Shown: positions 21,831 through 35,012 of the stretch, piece after piece
Position numbering within the stretch: the stretch's first letter is position 1
Layout: each line of letters opens with the position of its first letter
NCBI GenBank assembly: GCA_947650285.1
Contig: CANTFL010000014.1
Location: 124,001 to 188,000, forward strand
Length of the DNA: 64,000 nucleotides
DNA from: Hyaloperonospora brassicae
Lineage: Eukaryota > Oomycota > Peronosporomycetes > Peronosporales > Peronosporaceae
Direction: 5' to 3'
The notes under the pieces: generated by a model
What the model saw: the letters and a program-made list of their open reading frames with translations, nothing else
Database searches by the model: none
Told to the model about the DNA's origin: nothing
Made by a program: the position numbers and the translations under genes

Positions 21831-23676
21831 ATGGCGGTACCCGATCGTCTCGCCCGAAAGGCCAAACGAACCGACGTGGACTATGCCGTTCTATCTTCGG
21901 GCCAGCAAATTCCAGAGTTTTCCTCGGACGACGACTCGGACGACGAAAGTTACGGCTCTCAGAAGAAAAAGCGGCGCAAACACTCGGCCCTGTGCTTTAT
22001 CTGCCACCGACCGTCCCGAACTTATAAAAACACTATGCTGAAGTGTGACAGCTGTTCAAGATTGTAGGTCATCATTTCCCTTTCTACTAGAGCCTTGACG
22101 TTGGCTCTGTCTAGACAGAGACACCGTGCACTATCCCATGTATTAAAAGGTGTCCTGTCCTGTCAATGCAGGTACCATGGAGCATGTGGCCGACCATATC
22201 AGTCGGCGTCCATTCTAGGCAACACGAGCTGCTACGAGTGTCTTCAGGAAGCAAAGGCGGACTCGCTCAGCTCTTTACCTCGCAAGACGCTGGACTCTAT
22301 CGCCGACTTTGTACAGGTGCTCAAGAAGGCCAAGAAAATTGTCGTCATAGCTGGTGCTGGAATCAGTGTATCGTGTGGCATCCCGGACTTTCGGTCAAAA
22401 GACGGCATCTATGCTATGGCACGAAAAATGGACGTGGTGCTACCGGAACCGGAATGTCTGTTCCAAATCGACTACTTTCGGGACGACCCGGCACCATTTT
22501 TTGAAGTGGTGCGCAACGCATTCGCCAATTCACCCAAGCCGTCGCCAACGCATTGGTTCTTGAAGCTGCTGCAAGACAAGAAAAAGTTGTTGCGCGTGTA
22601 CACGCAAAACATTGATGGGTTGGAACAAGCTGCCGGAGTGAAAAGGTGCATTTCCTGCCATGGGAGCTTTGCCTATTCAGCGTGCATGAGGTGCAAGAAG
22701 CGTGTACCAACGAGCACTTTGATGCCAACGATTCAGGCAGGGGTTATTCCGTCGTGCCCAGAGCTGGACTGTCGCGGCGTATTGAAGCCTGAGATTACGT
22801 TCTTTGGTGAGATGCTGGACGATAAAGTCAGCACGACGATAACGAAAGACCGCTTACAAGCAGACCTGCTTCTAGTCATGGGAACGTCGCTCAAAGTTGC
22901 TCCGGTCATGGAGATCCCAGGGTACTTACCGTCACACATACCTCAGGTGGTGATCAACAAGACTATACTGAAGAGAAAGAAGATAAGGTCGAACAAGCTC
23001 CCGACGGATGGAAAACGAGTGAGTCGAACAAGACACACTACGGACGCGACAGATGACGAAGAGGAGTTTGACATGTCGCTATTGGGCGATTGCGACGATA
23101 TTACGCGTTATATTTGCAGCCAAGCTGGTTGGGACCTGGACTTTAGAGCGATCAAAGCAACAAGGAAAAAACCTGTGATGCACAGCAGCCAGATCCTTTC
23201 ACATTTTGGGTCGACCGGCCACAGCATCCATTGTTTTGGGGAATGCCATTGCAAGAACAAACTCGCGGCAGGTATGAACAAAGAATACGAGGAGGAGGAG
23301 GACGAAGAGGAGGAAGAGGAAGAAGAGGAAGTTGAGGAGGATATTGTGTGGTGAGTTGGCATTATATTTGAGTGGCTGTGTCTTGTACGACTAATGTGTG
23401 GAATGCGGTTACAGTAATCGGTGTGAAGAGCGCATCGAAACCGAATATACGGGGCCTGGATCGACGAGCAAGATTGGTCACTACCGTTGCAAGTAAGTAA
23501 AGTGTAGCCAGCATGTTTTGCTTGTTTGGACAGCTGCGTTGAGCCACGTAACTGATGTTGTGACCGTTAATTGTGCTCGTAGTAATTGCTTCGATTACGA
23601 TTTGTGTGGGGATTGCTATCCCAAGAGAAGGTACAAGCACAAGGGCGGTCGGCATAGATTTACGCAATGCTTGTAG
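21831..23676 (+). CDS. Sirtuin with PHD finger, SIR2 deacetylase and ZZ zinc finger
   Basis: Four exons: 21831-22063, 22172-23350, 23415-23492 and 23583-23676, with introns GTAGGT..CAG, GTGAGT..ACAG and GTAAGT..GTAG. Spliced length is 1,584 nt, 527 residues. A C4HC3 PHD finger uses C55, C58, C72, C75, H80, C83, C98 and C101 and is completed only by splicing intron 1. The SIR2 core has GAGISVSCGIPDFRSKDGIYA (138-158), YTQNIDGLE (221-229), catalytic H241, zinc ligands C249, C252, C273 and C278, and GTSLKVAP (315-322), the class I pattern closest to SIRT1/Sir2. A Glu-rich run follows, then a C-terminal ZZ finger (CNRC..HYRCNNCFDYDLCGDCY..H..H) built from exons 2-4. Expected role: NAD-dependent histone/protein deacetylase on chromatin, with PHD and ZZ as readers. 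An unspliced reading would end after the Glu run and lose the ZZ. Confidence 0.85.
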
Positions 23677-24899
23677 AGATTGCAATATTGCTTAAAGCAA
23701 CGTGTCTGATAAGGCTTTTGCGGTAGAAGAGGAAGTCGAATATGTTCCGTTCGATGTGTTCCAACGTCGAGCTTCTACCGCTCGACCGTCTTTGTTGACG
23801 CGATCGTTCCACGGCGATATGTTGGTGTATTCTTGCCTCTGACCAATACTACGATGCATCAATGTACGAGATCATCAACAGCAGAGTCAATGGTGTTGAC
23901 ATTGTACTTTTTTTGCTTTCGTGTGCCATTCAAGTTTTTGATAAACATCACTGCTGTTGTTGACAAGCTTCCTTTCAGTTTGCCAGGGATGCAAAGGGTT
24001 CATATTATAATTGATTGTCCAAGCTACCCCGCGATCATGCGTACTACGTAGATAACACCCTCTTCCAACGAGGAAAAGATAGGCGACAGCGATAGCAAGA
24101 ACATTTGCCTTAATGCTTCTGATAACGTTGACACATGCGCAATTTGGCTATCGATCAAATCTTTCATGCGTTCCTATATCTTGTCGAAGATGAGAGCGGC
24201 AACGTGCATTTCGTTCATGTCATCGGCTACTCTTGCCTACGAAATGAAGTAGTTCACATGTCGACATCCTCTTGTAGCTTTACTACTTCAATACAACGCG
24301 ATCTCCTGAGTCCAGATTCTGATGCAGATATTAAGTGAGTGAGCAAAGTCCGACGTATGTTGCTGGTATCACTCCGACAAATTTGTGAGCTTTCGCAACA
24401 ATACTTGCATGGCAAATTACTTGATGCAGGGAGATCTTTCTTGCACCCGCGCTCTACGATATCTGGACAGCAACAAAGACGGAGTTGGTTGTGGGCATCC
24501 CATGTTTGATCCACGCGCTTTATACGACATCGTTAACACATCAAAAATAGCATGGAATATGGCGTGCACTATCGCGGATCTATTTACACCAAGGCACTCT
24601 GCCAGAGATCTATGCTGCAGCAACAACAAGCGTCAATTTGTGCGGGACAGCTACCGCGTTTTCATTCTCATTTTCTAACACAACCACTGCTGTGCCCATT
24701 CCTCTGTCTTCTCTATTGCCCCCTCGTGGATTTCTAGAACTCATTAGTAGGTCCAAGTTCGCTTCCTTCCGTGCTCCTCGCTCTCCAAAGTTGGCAGCAC
24801 GTCTTGATACATGATCCTCACAAGACCCTGTTGCTCTTCCAGCTGTACTTGCATCTCCACGGATGACCCCCCTCACATTTCGTACCAGTCCTTAAGCTC
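23677..24899. other. Between sirtuin and C2 gene; decayed coding traces only
   Basis: Convergent gene ends flank it. Open pieces at 24135-24338 and 24385-24678 read plausibly but are frame-shifted, and no family was recognised. Confidence 0.4.
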
Positions 24900-25547
24900 T
24901 TACAGTCCGCTGCCGGTGCCGTCCTCAATCCTTCTCTGATGATACGCATCCGACTCCCGTCGGTCAGCTTCTTCTACATCGCGATATTGAAACATCAACC
25001 TCTGAACCATTTCAACATTAGCTTGCGAATAACGACGTGCTGGCACAGGTGCGCCAGCCGTTTCCTGCAGACAGAGCTGAAGTCTTATCTGCCCACCTGC
25101 CCTATCGTTTTTCAGCAATGGAAACCATTCGTCCACTGTCGACCCGAGTGACAATTGCCGCAAGTGAACGACACGCGCCCCAACTGTCGGACTGTAGAAC
25201 ATGATGTGGTTCTTCACTCGAATCGTCAACACGTCAGTAAGAGGATCACTCACGTTGAGCTGGAACTTTTCATTCCACTCGACATATGCCCGCGATGCTG
25301 TCGACTGCACTCTCGTATGAAACGTTTGGTGCCTGCCGCCTTGTGTCGTGTCGAGTCCAATAAGTGTTTTCGCCCGGCCAAAACCACCAGCTATGGCTGT
25401 ATCACCGATATAGAGTTTGCAGTAAAAGTTTTTCGCCAACACAGGCAGACCTCGAGCAGAGTGCACGCGTAGAAAGAGCGTGTACTTGCCGTCACGAGCT
25501 CGGATGGTAGATGCGCTGGCGGGTCGTTGCTGGAAATTTGTCATCAA
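24900..25547 (-). CDS. C2-domain protein, 215 aa
   Basis: The ATG at 25547 is the first Met after an in-frame stop (TGA about 60 bp upstream). Residues about 20-160 form a C2 beta-sandwich: YTLFLRVHSARGLPV, FYCKLYIGDTAI, YVEWNEKFQLNV, LTIRVKN, VGARVVHL, EWFPLLKN and GQIRLQLCL. The acidic residues of the calcium loops are largely absent, so calcium-independent lipid or protein binding is more likely. The C-terminal 50 residues are charged and helical (VEMVQRLMFQYRDVEEADRRE). It is a paralogue of the protein at 50011-51225. No signal peptide or membrane segment. The substrate or partner is unknown. Confidence 0.75.
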   Translation of the reverse strand: MMTNFQQRPASASTIRARDGKYTLFLRVHSARGLPVLAKNFYCKLYIGDTAIAGGFGRAKTLIGLDTTQGGRHQTFHTRVQSTASRAYVEWNEKFQLNVSDPLTDVLTIRVKNHIMFYSPTVGARVVHLRQLSLGSTVDEWFPLLKNDRAGGQIRLQLCLQETAGAPVPARRYSQANVEMVQRLMFQYRDVEEADRRESDAYHQRRIEDGTGSGL

Positions 25548-28500
25548 TGACTGGTCGGACGGAGAGTAGAACGTAGGAGCGTCTAATGGGGAAGCTCAAC
25601 TGTACAGCCGAGCGTGGGACCCTTGTCGCCTTCGCGCAAGACGTTCGAGTTATGAAGGAAGTTTGGTGCATGGGGATGGAGTGCACCCACGCACGCGTAC
25701 TGTGACAAGTGTTCTGAACCGAATAGAGTCGGTCAACAAGTCGGAGCATAAGCTCGCTCAACTTGTGGCAGAGAGAAAGCGTGAGTATATTACTCAACAC
25801 GCTTTACGACCAGGCTGGTAGCATGGCCGGATCAGCCGAACGCTGTGAGAGTGGAATGTCACTCGCTAGACAGTTTACAGAGCCCCAGAGGTCAGCTGTT
25901 TGTCAATACGTTTGCATATATGAAAGCAGCTGTGTTCGATGGCATGACGCTAGGATGACAAGAACGAATAAGAAGCTTGTTTCGAAGACATGAGACGGTC
26001 GTCTGGCATCTACCAGCAACGACCATATTGTTCATGCAGTGTACATCGGTGCGACAAATACTCGTCATAAATGTGTAATGATCCCCTTCGTCAAGACTGC
26101 GCAGTAACAGTACTCAAAGAGCGTTTCTACCCGTACAACCCGACAGCTCATTCTTAGACTCAGTGCATGGAATGGGCGCTCAGGAGCGACGATACTCCGA
26201 AAGCACTTGATAACAGAAGCATTGGGTGTTAGAACATCGATGGGGGTGCGTTAGAGTATTACAAAAATTCAAGACCGGTGCTGGATTGGACAAAGTGTTG
26301 TTTCTCCACAACTATGTCATGCTTCCATTATTAGTGATGTACAACAGGAGCCCCGCGATCTGAGCTAAAGTGTCGGGTCGTAGAGCATGAGAGACGTAAG
26401 GTCTCTGGCCTACAGATTGCTGGAAGAAGCAGTTTCGACATGACCTGGGAACTACGACCAGCTGCAGGGGACTCTGCAGCTACTTTAACACTGCTTTTGG
26501 CCGCTGTAGTCTCTCTGCTCGGCTTGCGTCTGCGATTAGAAGCAGACGCTGGATTTTTCCGACGTCAGTAACCTCTTTGATCCACAGAGACCATACGGCG
26601 GGCGACAGTGCATATGCTCACCAATCACAGAGGACGCCGTTGCTAAAGGGTAGTATGCTGTCGTGTTTTGCTCGATGTGCAGATTCATTACTAATGGTAA
26701 GCAACAGAGACGATCATCCACGCGTTGGCACCGAGCCAAGTGCGGTAGCAGACAGCGAAGCGAGCGCCCTTGATGAGCAGAATGGTCTACTGCTCAGGAG
26801 GGCACGGGGATATATTGACACGCTGATAGCATCCGCAATTTGCTTGTGGAGAACATAGGTCCGATCGATCTGTCGATAAGAAGCTTTACTAGTAAGCAAT
26901 CGATGCAGTAGACACATTCACCTCGAGCTGCATAGCAGTGCAAATGACCGTGCAGATCTATTGTAGTGGACCATCCGCCTTCGTCATGACACGCGCTTGG
27001 GACAACATCCAAGACACGCAGCTAAATCTTAATGTCGTCGATTGCGAGAGGATGTGGTACACGACGCAAGACGCTTTGGACTGATAAAACTGCTGCATCT
27101 TTTACTCTTGCTTTCTGTCGTGACCCGACGACCATGGCCAACCAGAGGTACCTGCTATGCCATGCCGTTTACAGTGTTCGTTGGTGCATGTGAAGCAAAG
27201 TTAGTGATGGTGTGTTTGCAGCCAGATGATAAACGCATAACAGGTCGACAGTTGCGATATGTTGATGTGCTTTACAGAACCTTGACAGATACACACTCTT
27301 GCGGTTGGCCAGATGCTAGAGAGGTTGCTGGCACCAAGGGACTGAAGCAAAAGTAAGATGGAATGGAATTGTATTGTATAATCAAAGCCACAGCTACAAC
27401 TTTCATTACCCGCTCATCAAATACATTCGAGAGGATCTCGACGTGCTACATGCTTAGTCAGTCAAACTTCTGGAGATCCCTGTGCAACTTTTGGGGACTG
27501 CGAACATGAGAACATGAGTGTGAGACATCAGGTGTTAACTTACGCCTTGCCGATTCTACGCTGGCCGATTCTGGTGGAGGTCGTCGTCTAGTATATAGCT
27601 GAGCAGGCTGGTCTTTTGTTGTTCTACGCTTGTAATGTATTACTGCTCCGTGAAGCGCAGTGATGTGCGCATGTGCGCACACTCTATTGGTCTCACCCGG
27701 ATCCATGTTTGACGACCACGAAAGTCTTTGCAATGTTTGTCGGATGCGTTGAGCGTCGACTTTGTTGTTCTGCAGTGTCTTACTTTGAATGACGCGTCAG
27801 ACCCCGTACCCTTGTTGCCCTGCTTCGTACAACTTGTTTGGCGCCCTCAATTCGTATCCGTTCTAGCAAGTGTAGTATGGTGGCAAAGCCGATCGCCAAC
27901 GGCGAGGAATATTGGAGCGGAAACAAGCACGTGTGGTGAGGTGCAAACAGCTATACGCTCAGTGGTCTCAGCGAACAACTTTTATAGAAAATAAGCGTCA
28001 ATGTGAATGTCAAGTCCGTCGCTGTAGAAACATGTGAAGGCAAAGGCGATGCGTTGTCAGGTGCGTTTTGGCGAAGTAGAGACTGCAAGTGCTCATTGTA
28101 CCAATTTGCAAAATTGCAGGTGTAGCGAAGGCGATAATATGGGGCGCATCAGGACATCAAGAGAGATGCTCACTATTTTAGATACCCACGCTTCCTTTCG
28201 CGCTCTGCATATAGATCTCGTGCTTGCGTCGTCGACAGCAGTAGACGATGAGCGTCGATCAGTATTGCATCGAACATGCAGATATTTGGTGTTGTTGACT
28301 TGTTTCTACTTCCAGGCTGCCTGCCACTGCGACGTTTGGACGTGGTGTCAAGCTAGCGAAGGCCCATTGCCTGACGTTTGTGGCGAAAAGGTTTGCAAGA
28401 TCCGCAATCATAGCTTTGTAGTCCTCGGCGTGAGTCGATGATGCTGCAATGTTGGCGGCTCTGCCGCTATCTCGTTGTGCATCCGGTAGCGTTGCGTCCA

Positions 28501-31500
28501 TCCATCTCCGTTTGTCGAGGCCGTCCGCACGTCGACGACGCGAGCGATGCACTCTACTGTACGGTTGCCGAAGTCGAAGCCTTTTTGGCCGCTTATGCTG
28601 AAACACGATGGCATTGTCGTCGACCACGTGAAGCAGAGTGCAGCCTGCCACGCTCGTTCAGCAAAGTCCGTGGACGAGTCCCAGCACTCACCCGTGTTGT
28701 TCGTGCTCGTCCAGTAAATGTATTACGTGCGATACGCTAAGTATTCGCCGTCTGCACGAGTGTCTGTGTCGAGCCGAACCATCAACATGCCAGCCCTCTT
28801 GGTCCTAAGCTATCTTTGACCCGTCATTATCGAAATTAGGCAGCCGCCTGGCGCTAACATCGAGCACGAGCGCTCTTGGGCGTTCCAAACCCGCGTTTCC
28901 ATCAGCACCGTTGTCTTGTGATCAATTCGCGGGAATGTGGCGTCCAGCTCACCGTAGAGTCCCGTATCACTTACCTGCTGCGCAGTTTCGCAAACGTCCG
29001 TTTCGTTTGTGATCGCACGCAGCATCACTTAACAAGCGTCTACCTTACCATGGAGCCACAGACGAGCGCACGAGACAGCGAGCATTGCGGTCGTCGCCAC
29101 GAGTCTGTCCGCCCTACAAGAGCTGGTATGGGAGCTTGTTCCGCATATCTCCCAATCGCTGGAAACATCTCGGATCGCCTATCTCGTAATTGGTCATGTC
29201 CAGTAGCGTTTCGGAACGAAGCACGCAACCTTGATGACGTCTTGTGATTTGTGCACGAAGGCTCTCCACATGTCCTGATGTCTAGCGACGCAGTAGCAGC
29301 TATCGGACAGCCCATACGACAATATATCCAGTACTGTACACTCCATGCGATCAGGACCAGTTGTCACTGGGTATTTTTCAGATCTCGATAACGTATTCTT
29401 GCCGTGCCTTCGTCGGGTCTCTCGTTAGTCGGGTATGCGCGTCGCGGCGTGAGTTGGCCCTAAAACCCTCCACAAGACTCTTTATCACCGGTTTCCGATC
29501 CACGTGCCCCTAAAAAGCCGATTACGCTGCTTCGTTGCATGGCACCGCCGCCGTCAAAGGTTTTGTTCGCCCATGTCGCCGTGCAACTGAACGAGTATCA
29601 TGAGTGCCGGATGCGCAAGGTAAGGATAGCACCATCGCCATAGGATCATCTGTCACTACCGCGCGATCGCAGTCTGCCAATAATCCGATCGTGCGCGACT
29701 CAAGTGTAACATCCGCGCATGCGATGGCGCGGCTTTTTGTCAATCTCCAGATGTGCGATGCTTGTACACGTTGTCGTTGACCGCCTGGACGAAGCTGCCG
29801 TTGAATGGCTTGTATAACTGCTTATGAGAGTTGAGCACCATCGTTTTTGCGTACCTTCTTGGCGAAACGTGGGCGGCATTTATATACGTACCCACAATGT
29901 CAAAATCGCTTTAGTACAATGCTTACCAGCAGAGATCGCTGCTAGGCAGGCGTCTCCTGGTCGTCACGCGCGGTAGATATTCTGCCTCGAAAGGGTCCTT
30001 GCTCGCGCTTCGAAGCCACATTAGTTTGTGTCGAGCGAGACGAATTTGCAACGTTCGTCATATAGCGGAAGGCGGAGGGCCAAACACCTGCGCTCGAGCG
30101 TAGCAAATGCTTATATCTTGATTGCGCTTTCTGCGTCATGTATCGTTGCCCGTATCTTTGTCCGCGTTTATATAGTACTTTTTGAACATTGCACGATAGG
30201 CGACTCAGACTGCTGAGAGCTTTTCTCAAGGTGTTGCAGATACTTCCTCACCGCCCATGTCGTCGGGTTCAATTGGTTAAGTCGCGTCGGTGCTGCACTT
30301 CTGGTCCATTACAGTGGGTGGGCTGATGCTTCATCTGCATCGCTGCAACCATCAGCCGCTCTTGTTTACATGAAAATGTCCGATACGACGAAATAGTCCA
30401 ACGTCCGCACACACGACGTTGACGCTACACCGAACGGTCGCACCATGAAACATATTATTTGTAGGTAAGGTTTGACATGTCGCGAGTTCATTGGATTCAC
30501 AAATGTCCGTTGAGATGCGAAACGTGTGCTCGTTCATTTCCGTCACATTCTGACTGTGCTCTTAGCTAGAGCTTACATCTTGCTTGATAACCGACAGACG
30601 CTCTTTTCGCATCCAGTCCATTGACCGTTCGCATGGTATCTGTACTTTCACGCATACCGTGTAGGAAATGATCTTATCCGACCGAATGAACCGTAATTTA
30701 AAAGAGTCGACACCGGTAAGCGCGATGGCCTAAGTGAGTGTTGGAAGGGGGAATAAGCGCGCACAAATGTTGATAAACATAGCTAAGACTGACCTGCTAT
30801 CGATCAAGACAAGCACTACAACAGGACGAATGACAGTAGCGTAAGCAAGGTGCTTACGACCTAGAAGACATTTTCGTCCTCAGCTCTGCTGACTACCTTT
30901 TTCGATACATGAAGGCGCGATTGATCAAACTTTAGCGCGTTGCCGATACTGCACGCATTGTAGGGCTTCATATCAGGCACGCAGCAGAATGTACGTAATC
31001 AAAATCATGATAATCCTCGTAATCATATTGCAAGATCAATAACTTCGTGAATTAACACGCAATTCGAGAAAATTTACATCGGATGAATAAGCGAAAGTGC
31101 CGAGCGCTACTCTTTTTGGACTCCCTATGTGTGTTTAACTATTTAAATATAGCTTAAACAATGTCTAGAAAACGACCAAAAGAAGTAGAAGTAAAAAAGA
31201 AAAGGGGTAACTGCGAAGAGCATGTGGAAAGTAGGCTCAAGCATACTTTTCGGCCTACCGACTCGGCAGGACTTTACTAACTATTCGGTTTGTGATAAGA
31301 AATAAGATGACAAAGTTGGCAATGGAACGATGGGCTATGTGTAAACTAACCACCCAAAAGATTAAAGTGTTTGCACACACTCACTGGGTATATTGTATCT
31401 CATGCTATTGTGAAGAGCAAAGGCTCATTCATAATTACTATTTGCACAAGGCCCGAGGTTTCCTACCGCGTATCAATCGTAAAATTTGTCATGCTTCTTT

Positions 31501-31531
31501 TATGTTATATTGCACCTCATGACATACCTAA
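25548..31531. other. Long stretch with no recognisable intact gene
   Basis: Many open frames of 60-135 codons occur on both strands. Between about 28250 and 29320 the minus strand carries relatively GC-rich, protein-like pieces in shifting frames (for example AEDYKAMIADLANLF and GFDFGNRTVECIARVVD) that may be a dead host gene, but I could not assign a family. No tRNA, LTR or transposase motif was seen. Confidence 0.4.
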
Positions 31532-31860
31532 TGTAGCGGGGTAAGCTTGTTGCTTGAAATTGATACGAATATATCAATTTTTAAATATTATCGATTTCGA
31601 TAATGTTCAATGAATATGACTCGATAATCGGTAATGTCAGCGGAATATTATTCTTGAGTGTTATATTCTTGGGTAAATCACTTATTAGTTAATGTAGACG
31701 CTACATCAACCGAATTAGCCACCAATTGCTGCTGAAGGCGCGCAACGGGTGGTGATCAGGAAACCCGCATATGGGATTAAAGTTTTACATAGTCATATTT
31801 AGACAAAGATGATTTATTGAAGTAGCTTAACTATATTAAATACAGTTCTATATTCGTTTA

Positions 31861-32866
31861 GGGACCGGCTAGGCGTACACCCCCTAATAACTACGCGCAC
31901 CCCCTCCGTGATGTCAAAAACATTATCTTTCACTAAATGCGAGCTATCCTCCATTCAATCCTTTTATCTCTCTGTTCCTTGCTCTTCCGGCAATGCTAGT
32001 ACTACCTCCCGAGCAAACTTATCCTTCTCTTGATGATGCTCAGTTGGCAGTAGAGCGGTTTATAACACCATTCACACCTGACGCCCACAGTCTACCATGC
32101 CAATTTATTTAAAAAAATGCTCCTACCTTCACTCCCGCAAACCTTCAGATTGACATGCTAAACATCTAATCTGTCCTACTCCCTACCAGCCCATACAACT
32201 GTCCAGTCGAACCTCTCATTTCCTGACCATCCCCCCACAGCACAACCGCAACCGCAGCGCACTTGACATCGTTCAGACACGTGTCGCTGCCTGTCGCGTC
32301 AATTACGAGCCCCAAAATTTACTACAGACCCCGAGCGCGTGCCGACAATCGGTTGATCCATCACCACCGACGGAGCGTGACTCTTTCGACTGGAAAAATA
32401 GATCTCTTAGCTAATAAACAACAGCACAAAAAAAGATGGACACACGATAGTGTAAGAACGGGCCACAACGTAGACAGGAAAGCAGCTCACGTACATAGAC
32501 GCGAGAGGGGCGCGCAGCTGTAAAAGCGGCGCGCTCTCGAGGCACGTCGTGTACGGCAGCGTGCGCTCGAACAGCTGCCAGCGCGAGGCGTTCCAGCGCA
32601 GCAGCTTGCGGCCGCCCGAGGTGGCGTGCTTGCGCTTGGCTGTGCGCGTGGCCGCTGGCTAGCTGTTCATGCAGTGGCTTCAACACAGTAAAAAAGAGAG
32701 TGATGGTCCCTTGTGGCTTCTTCCGCGCGCTAACTCTCGGTTGCTGGTTAGCGCGAAAAAAAATTTCTTCGTTCTATAAAAAACGAGAGGGTACACGGAA
32801 CGATTATACGATTACACACACGTGGGGTGCGCGCGATTATTAGCGGGTGTACGCCGTGACAGCCCC
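31861..32866. mobile_element. 1,006-bp TIR DNA transposon nested in an LTR
   Basis: The ends are inverted repeats: 31861-31904 against the reverse complement of 32823-32866 match at about 34 of 44 positions, with a core GGCGTACACCC. It is flanked by TTCGTTTA (31853-31860) and TTCCTTTA (32867-32874), an 8-bp target duplication with one mismatch, and the LTR resumes exactly after it. No transposase is readable, so it is non-autonomous. Long TIRs suggest a Mutator-like element (usual duplication 8-11 bp); hAT is an alternative. It carries a GC-rich coding-like piece. Confidence 0.75.
32407..32658 (-). pseudogene. GC-rich coding-like fragment carried by the TIR transposon
   Basis: An open minus-strand frame of about 80 codons. 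The first 45 (AKRKHATSGGRKLLRWNASR, WQLFERTLPYTTC) have strongly G/C-ending codons unlike the AT-rich surroundings, as in captured host-gene exons of Pack-MULEs. The remainder is AT-rich and probably non-coding. No family recognised. Confidence 0.35.
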
Positions 32867-33272
32867 TTCCTTTAAACAGAGCTTTCGAGTTCTGTTTACT
32901 TCCTCTCGCTTCTCCACGCCACATGGAAGTGACTTTGGGAGTACGCACCCTTGCGTTCCATTAACACAAGGTCTTACCAGTCATCTGGTAAGACCGTGCT
33001 CGGTTACACCTGGCAGCACTTCGTAGTCCGTCCAACGACCACGACCACCACATTTGACATAACATGTTGTATGAAGAATAAAGCTTTTTCGTTACTCGTG
33101 AAGTCTTTAAGCATTTGAGTGAAATAAATGAAGTGCGGTAGAACGTTTGAGTTCTACCGTAGGTGAAAACGTCATTAGCGCCATGTTGGAGTCTCTTGAC
33201 AGAGACCAGCAACATACCGCTATCGGCGGGTTCATTCAAAATTAACTTGTCGACAATATAGAGAATGTAGCC

Positions 33273-34135
33273 TTGCTTCACCTGCAAGGCTCTCAACAGG
33301 CCGAGAAGTTGACGGATCTAGGTACTAAACAAATGGATATATTGAGACAGCAGCAATACGAATCTGCTGCGACCGAGACGACACACACGTGTCGTCCCGA
33401 AATCTTGAAGGTTGATATCTCCAAGCACAGTAGAGTCGAGGAAGACTCCCTGTTGGTATGATTTCTCTATCAAGACATAGCCATAAAGGCACGTCCCATC
33501 GACGATGAGCAAATGAAATTCACATTTGCTCAAACTCACTTGGCAGGACGTACTAGACTTGGGTATTAGGGCTGGAGATGAGCGACCCATATGCTTTTAA
33601 GTGGCTGGAAGCCTTCAAGACCCGGCTCAAACAAACCTTTGATCCGCCGCGGGCTGAATCCAGGGATCGATCAGAGCTCCTGAATCTCAAGTAGGGTAAG
33701 CGTGATGTGCACGCTTACGCTCAGCATATACGAATCCTCGCGAGTATCATAACTGCTAACCCAGTACATGAAAGCACGCTATTTACTGTGTTCATGCAAG
33801 GGCTAGCAGAAGGCCCCGTCAGGAACCACCTGTTACGATTAGAGCTGGATACGCTTGAACAAGCAATCGCAGCTGCGAAACAGGAAGACTCTAGCATGAG
33901 ACAGGCGCATGCTTTATCGAGCTCTTATCGTTCACCGAGACGACAGGATGCTAAAGTTCCAGAAATAATGGACCTCTGTTATGTTGAAAGCGAGAGGCCT
34001 CTCTCTTCAAACAACAAGCGATTGCAGATATGCAATCGCTGTCAGAAGTAAGGACATTACCCTTATAAGTGTAGTGCCCCGCGCCCAGTACCAAGCAGCA
34101 CTGAGCGAAATGATTGACCATTCGCCAAGAAGGGC
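33273..34135 (+). pseudogene. gag of gypsy element 3
   Basis: Same structure as element 1 (offset 28,840). Shares the stop after EEDSLLV and the TAA inside the zinc knuckle (34049-34051). It has its own TAG at 33692-33694 replacing a Gln codon. Confidence 0.78.
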
Positions 34136-34220
34136 AATGGGCGTAGGTCCAACGCTGTTGCGAAACCGCAACAGCAAAGCGCCTTACTGATCTAGCAAAC
34201 CTATAAAATTTGCAAATCTC

Positions 34221-34577
34221 TTGAAGAAAAGTGCTCCAAATACGCAATCATTGTGTGTCTCTTCACCTGGTGATGAGATGTCACTCATCACCTTGAAGTT
34301 TCAAGTGACAAACGATTTGTCACTTCGTGCTCTAGTCGACTGCGGGGCGTCGAACAAGTTTTTTCACCGCCAGTCATTAGAGCGTAGTAGGCTCAAGTTC
34401 GATGAGCGAGACATTCCCCTAACGAGAATGAAGGTACGCCTTGTCACATGCGCATCGGTAACCGTTGGGAAACTTGTAGTAAGAATCCACTGCACGTTAG
34501 AGGGCGAACAGTACGATGATGACTTTATCGTACTGGTACTGGATGACAAATTTGATGTCATCCTGAGGTTACATTAA
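34221..34577 (+). pseudogene. Protease domain of gypsy element 3
   Basis: 118-codon frame, protein identical to the other copies, with the DCGASN catalytic motif. Confidence 0.75.
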
Positions 34578-35012
34578 ATCAGAAGTTTACGAGCCAAGCG
34601 TGAGCTGGCAGCATCGATCCGTGAAGGTGCCTTCGGCTTGTTCATCAGATGGCCATCTGATGAACGTCATGGAGCGTCGACAAGCGTGTAGATGTACTGC
34701 GAGTGAGTGCGATGGCCTTACTTGCGGTACGGTCGTTATCACAACTGTGCAAGACCTCAGTGTAGATGATTACTACACTGTGGAGCAAGCTCCCGGAGGC
34801 TGTGCAGATGTACAGGCAGCGCCGAAGATCCACCACTCGAATAATTCGAGTGGTTCGGGACATGTATGAATGAATAGCGGGTAACGTACTAGGAGAACAA
34901 ACCGGTCGTCCAGAAACGGCAACACGGTTATCCTGGGTCAAATGGAGAGTCGACCGTAGAGGATCGGTGTCTTACTGCGGTTGCACAGCCACAGTAAGAA
35001 GAAGTCGAGGTA

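Larger units (their letters stand above)
31532..33008 (+). repeat. 5' LTR of gypsy element 3, split by a transposon
   Basis: Begins TGTAGCGGGGTAAGC and ends CGGTTACA. Removing the 31861-32866 insert and one 8-bp duplicate leaves about 463 bp, the same as its 3' LTR. Confidence 0.82.

Noticed and set aside
21425..22027. 200-codon ORF overlapping the start of the sirtuin gene
   Set aside because: Different frame from the PHD exon, no motif, low-complexity Ser/Arg content; regarded as a shadow.
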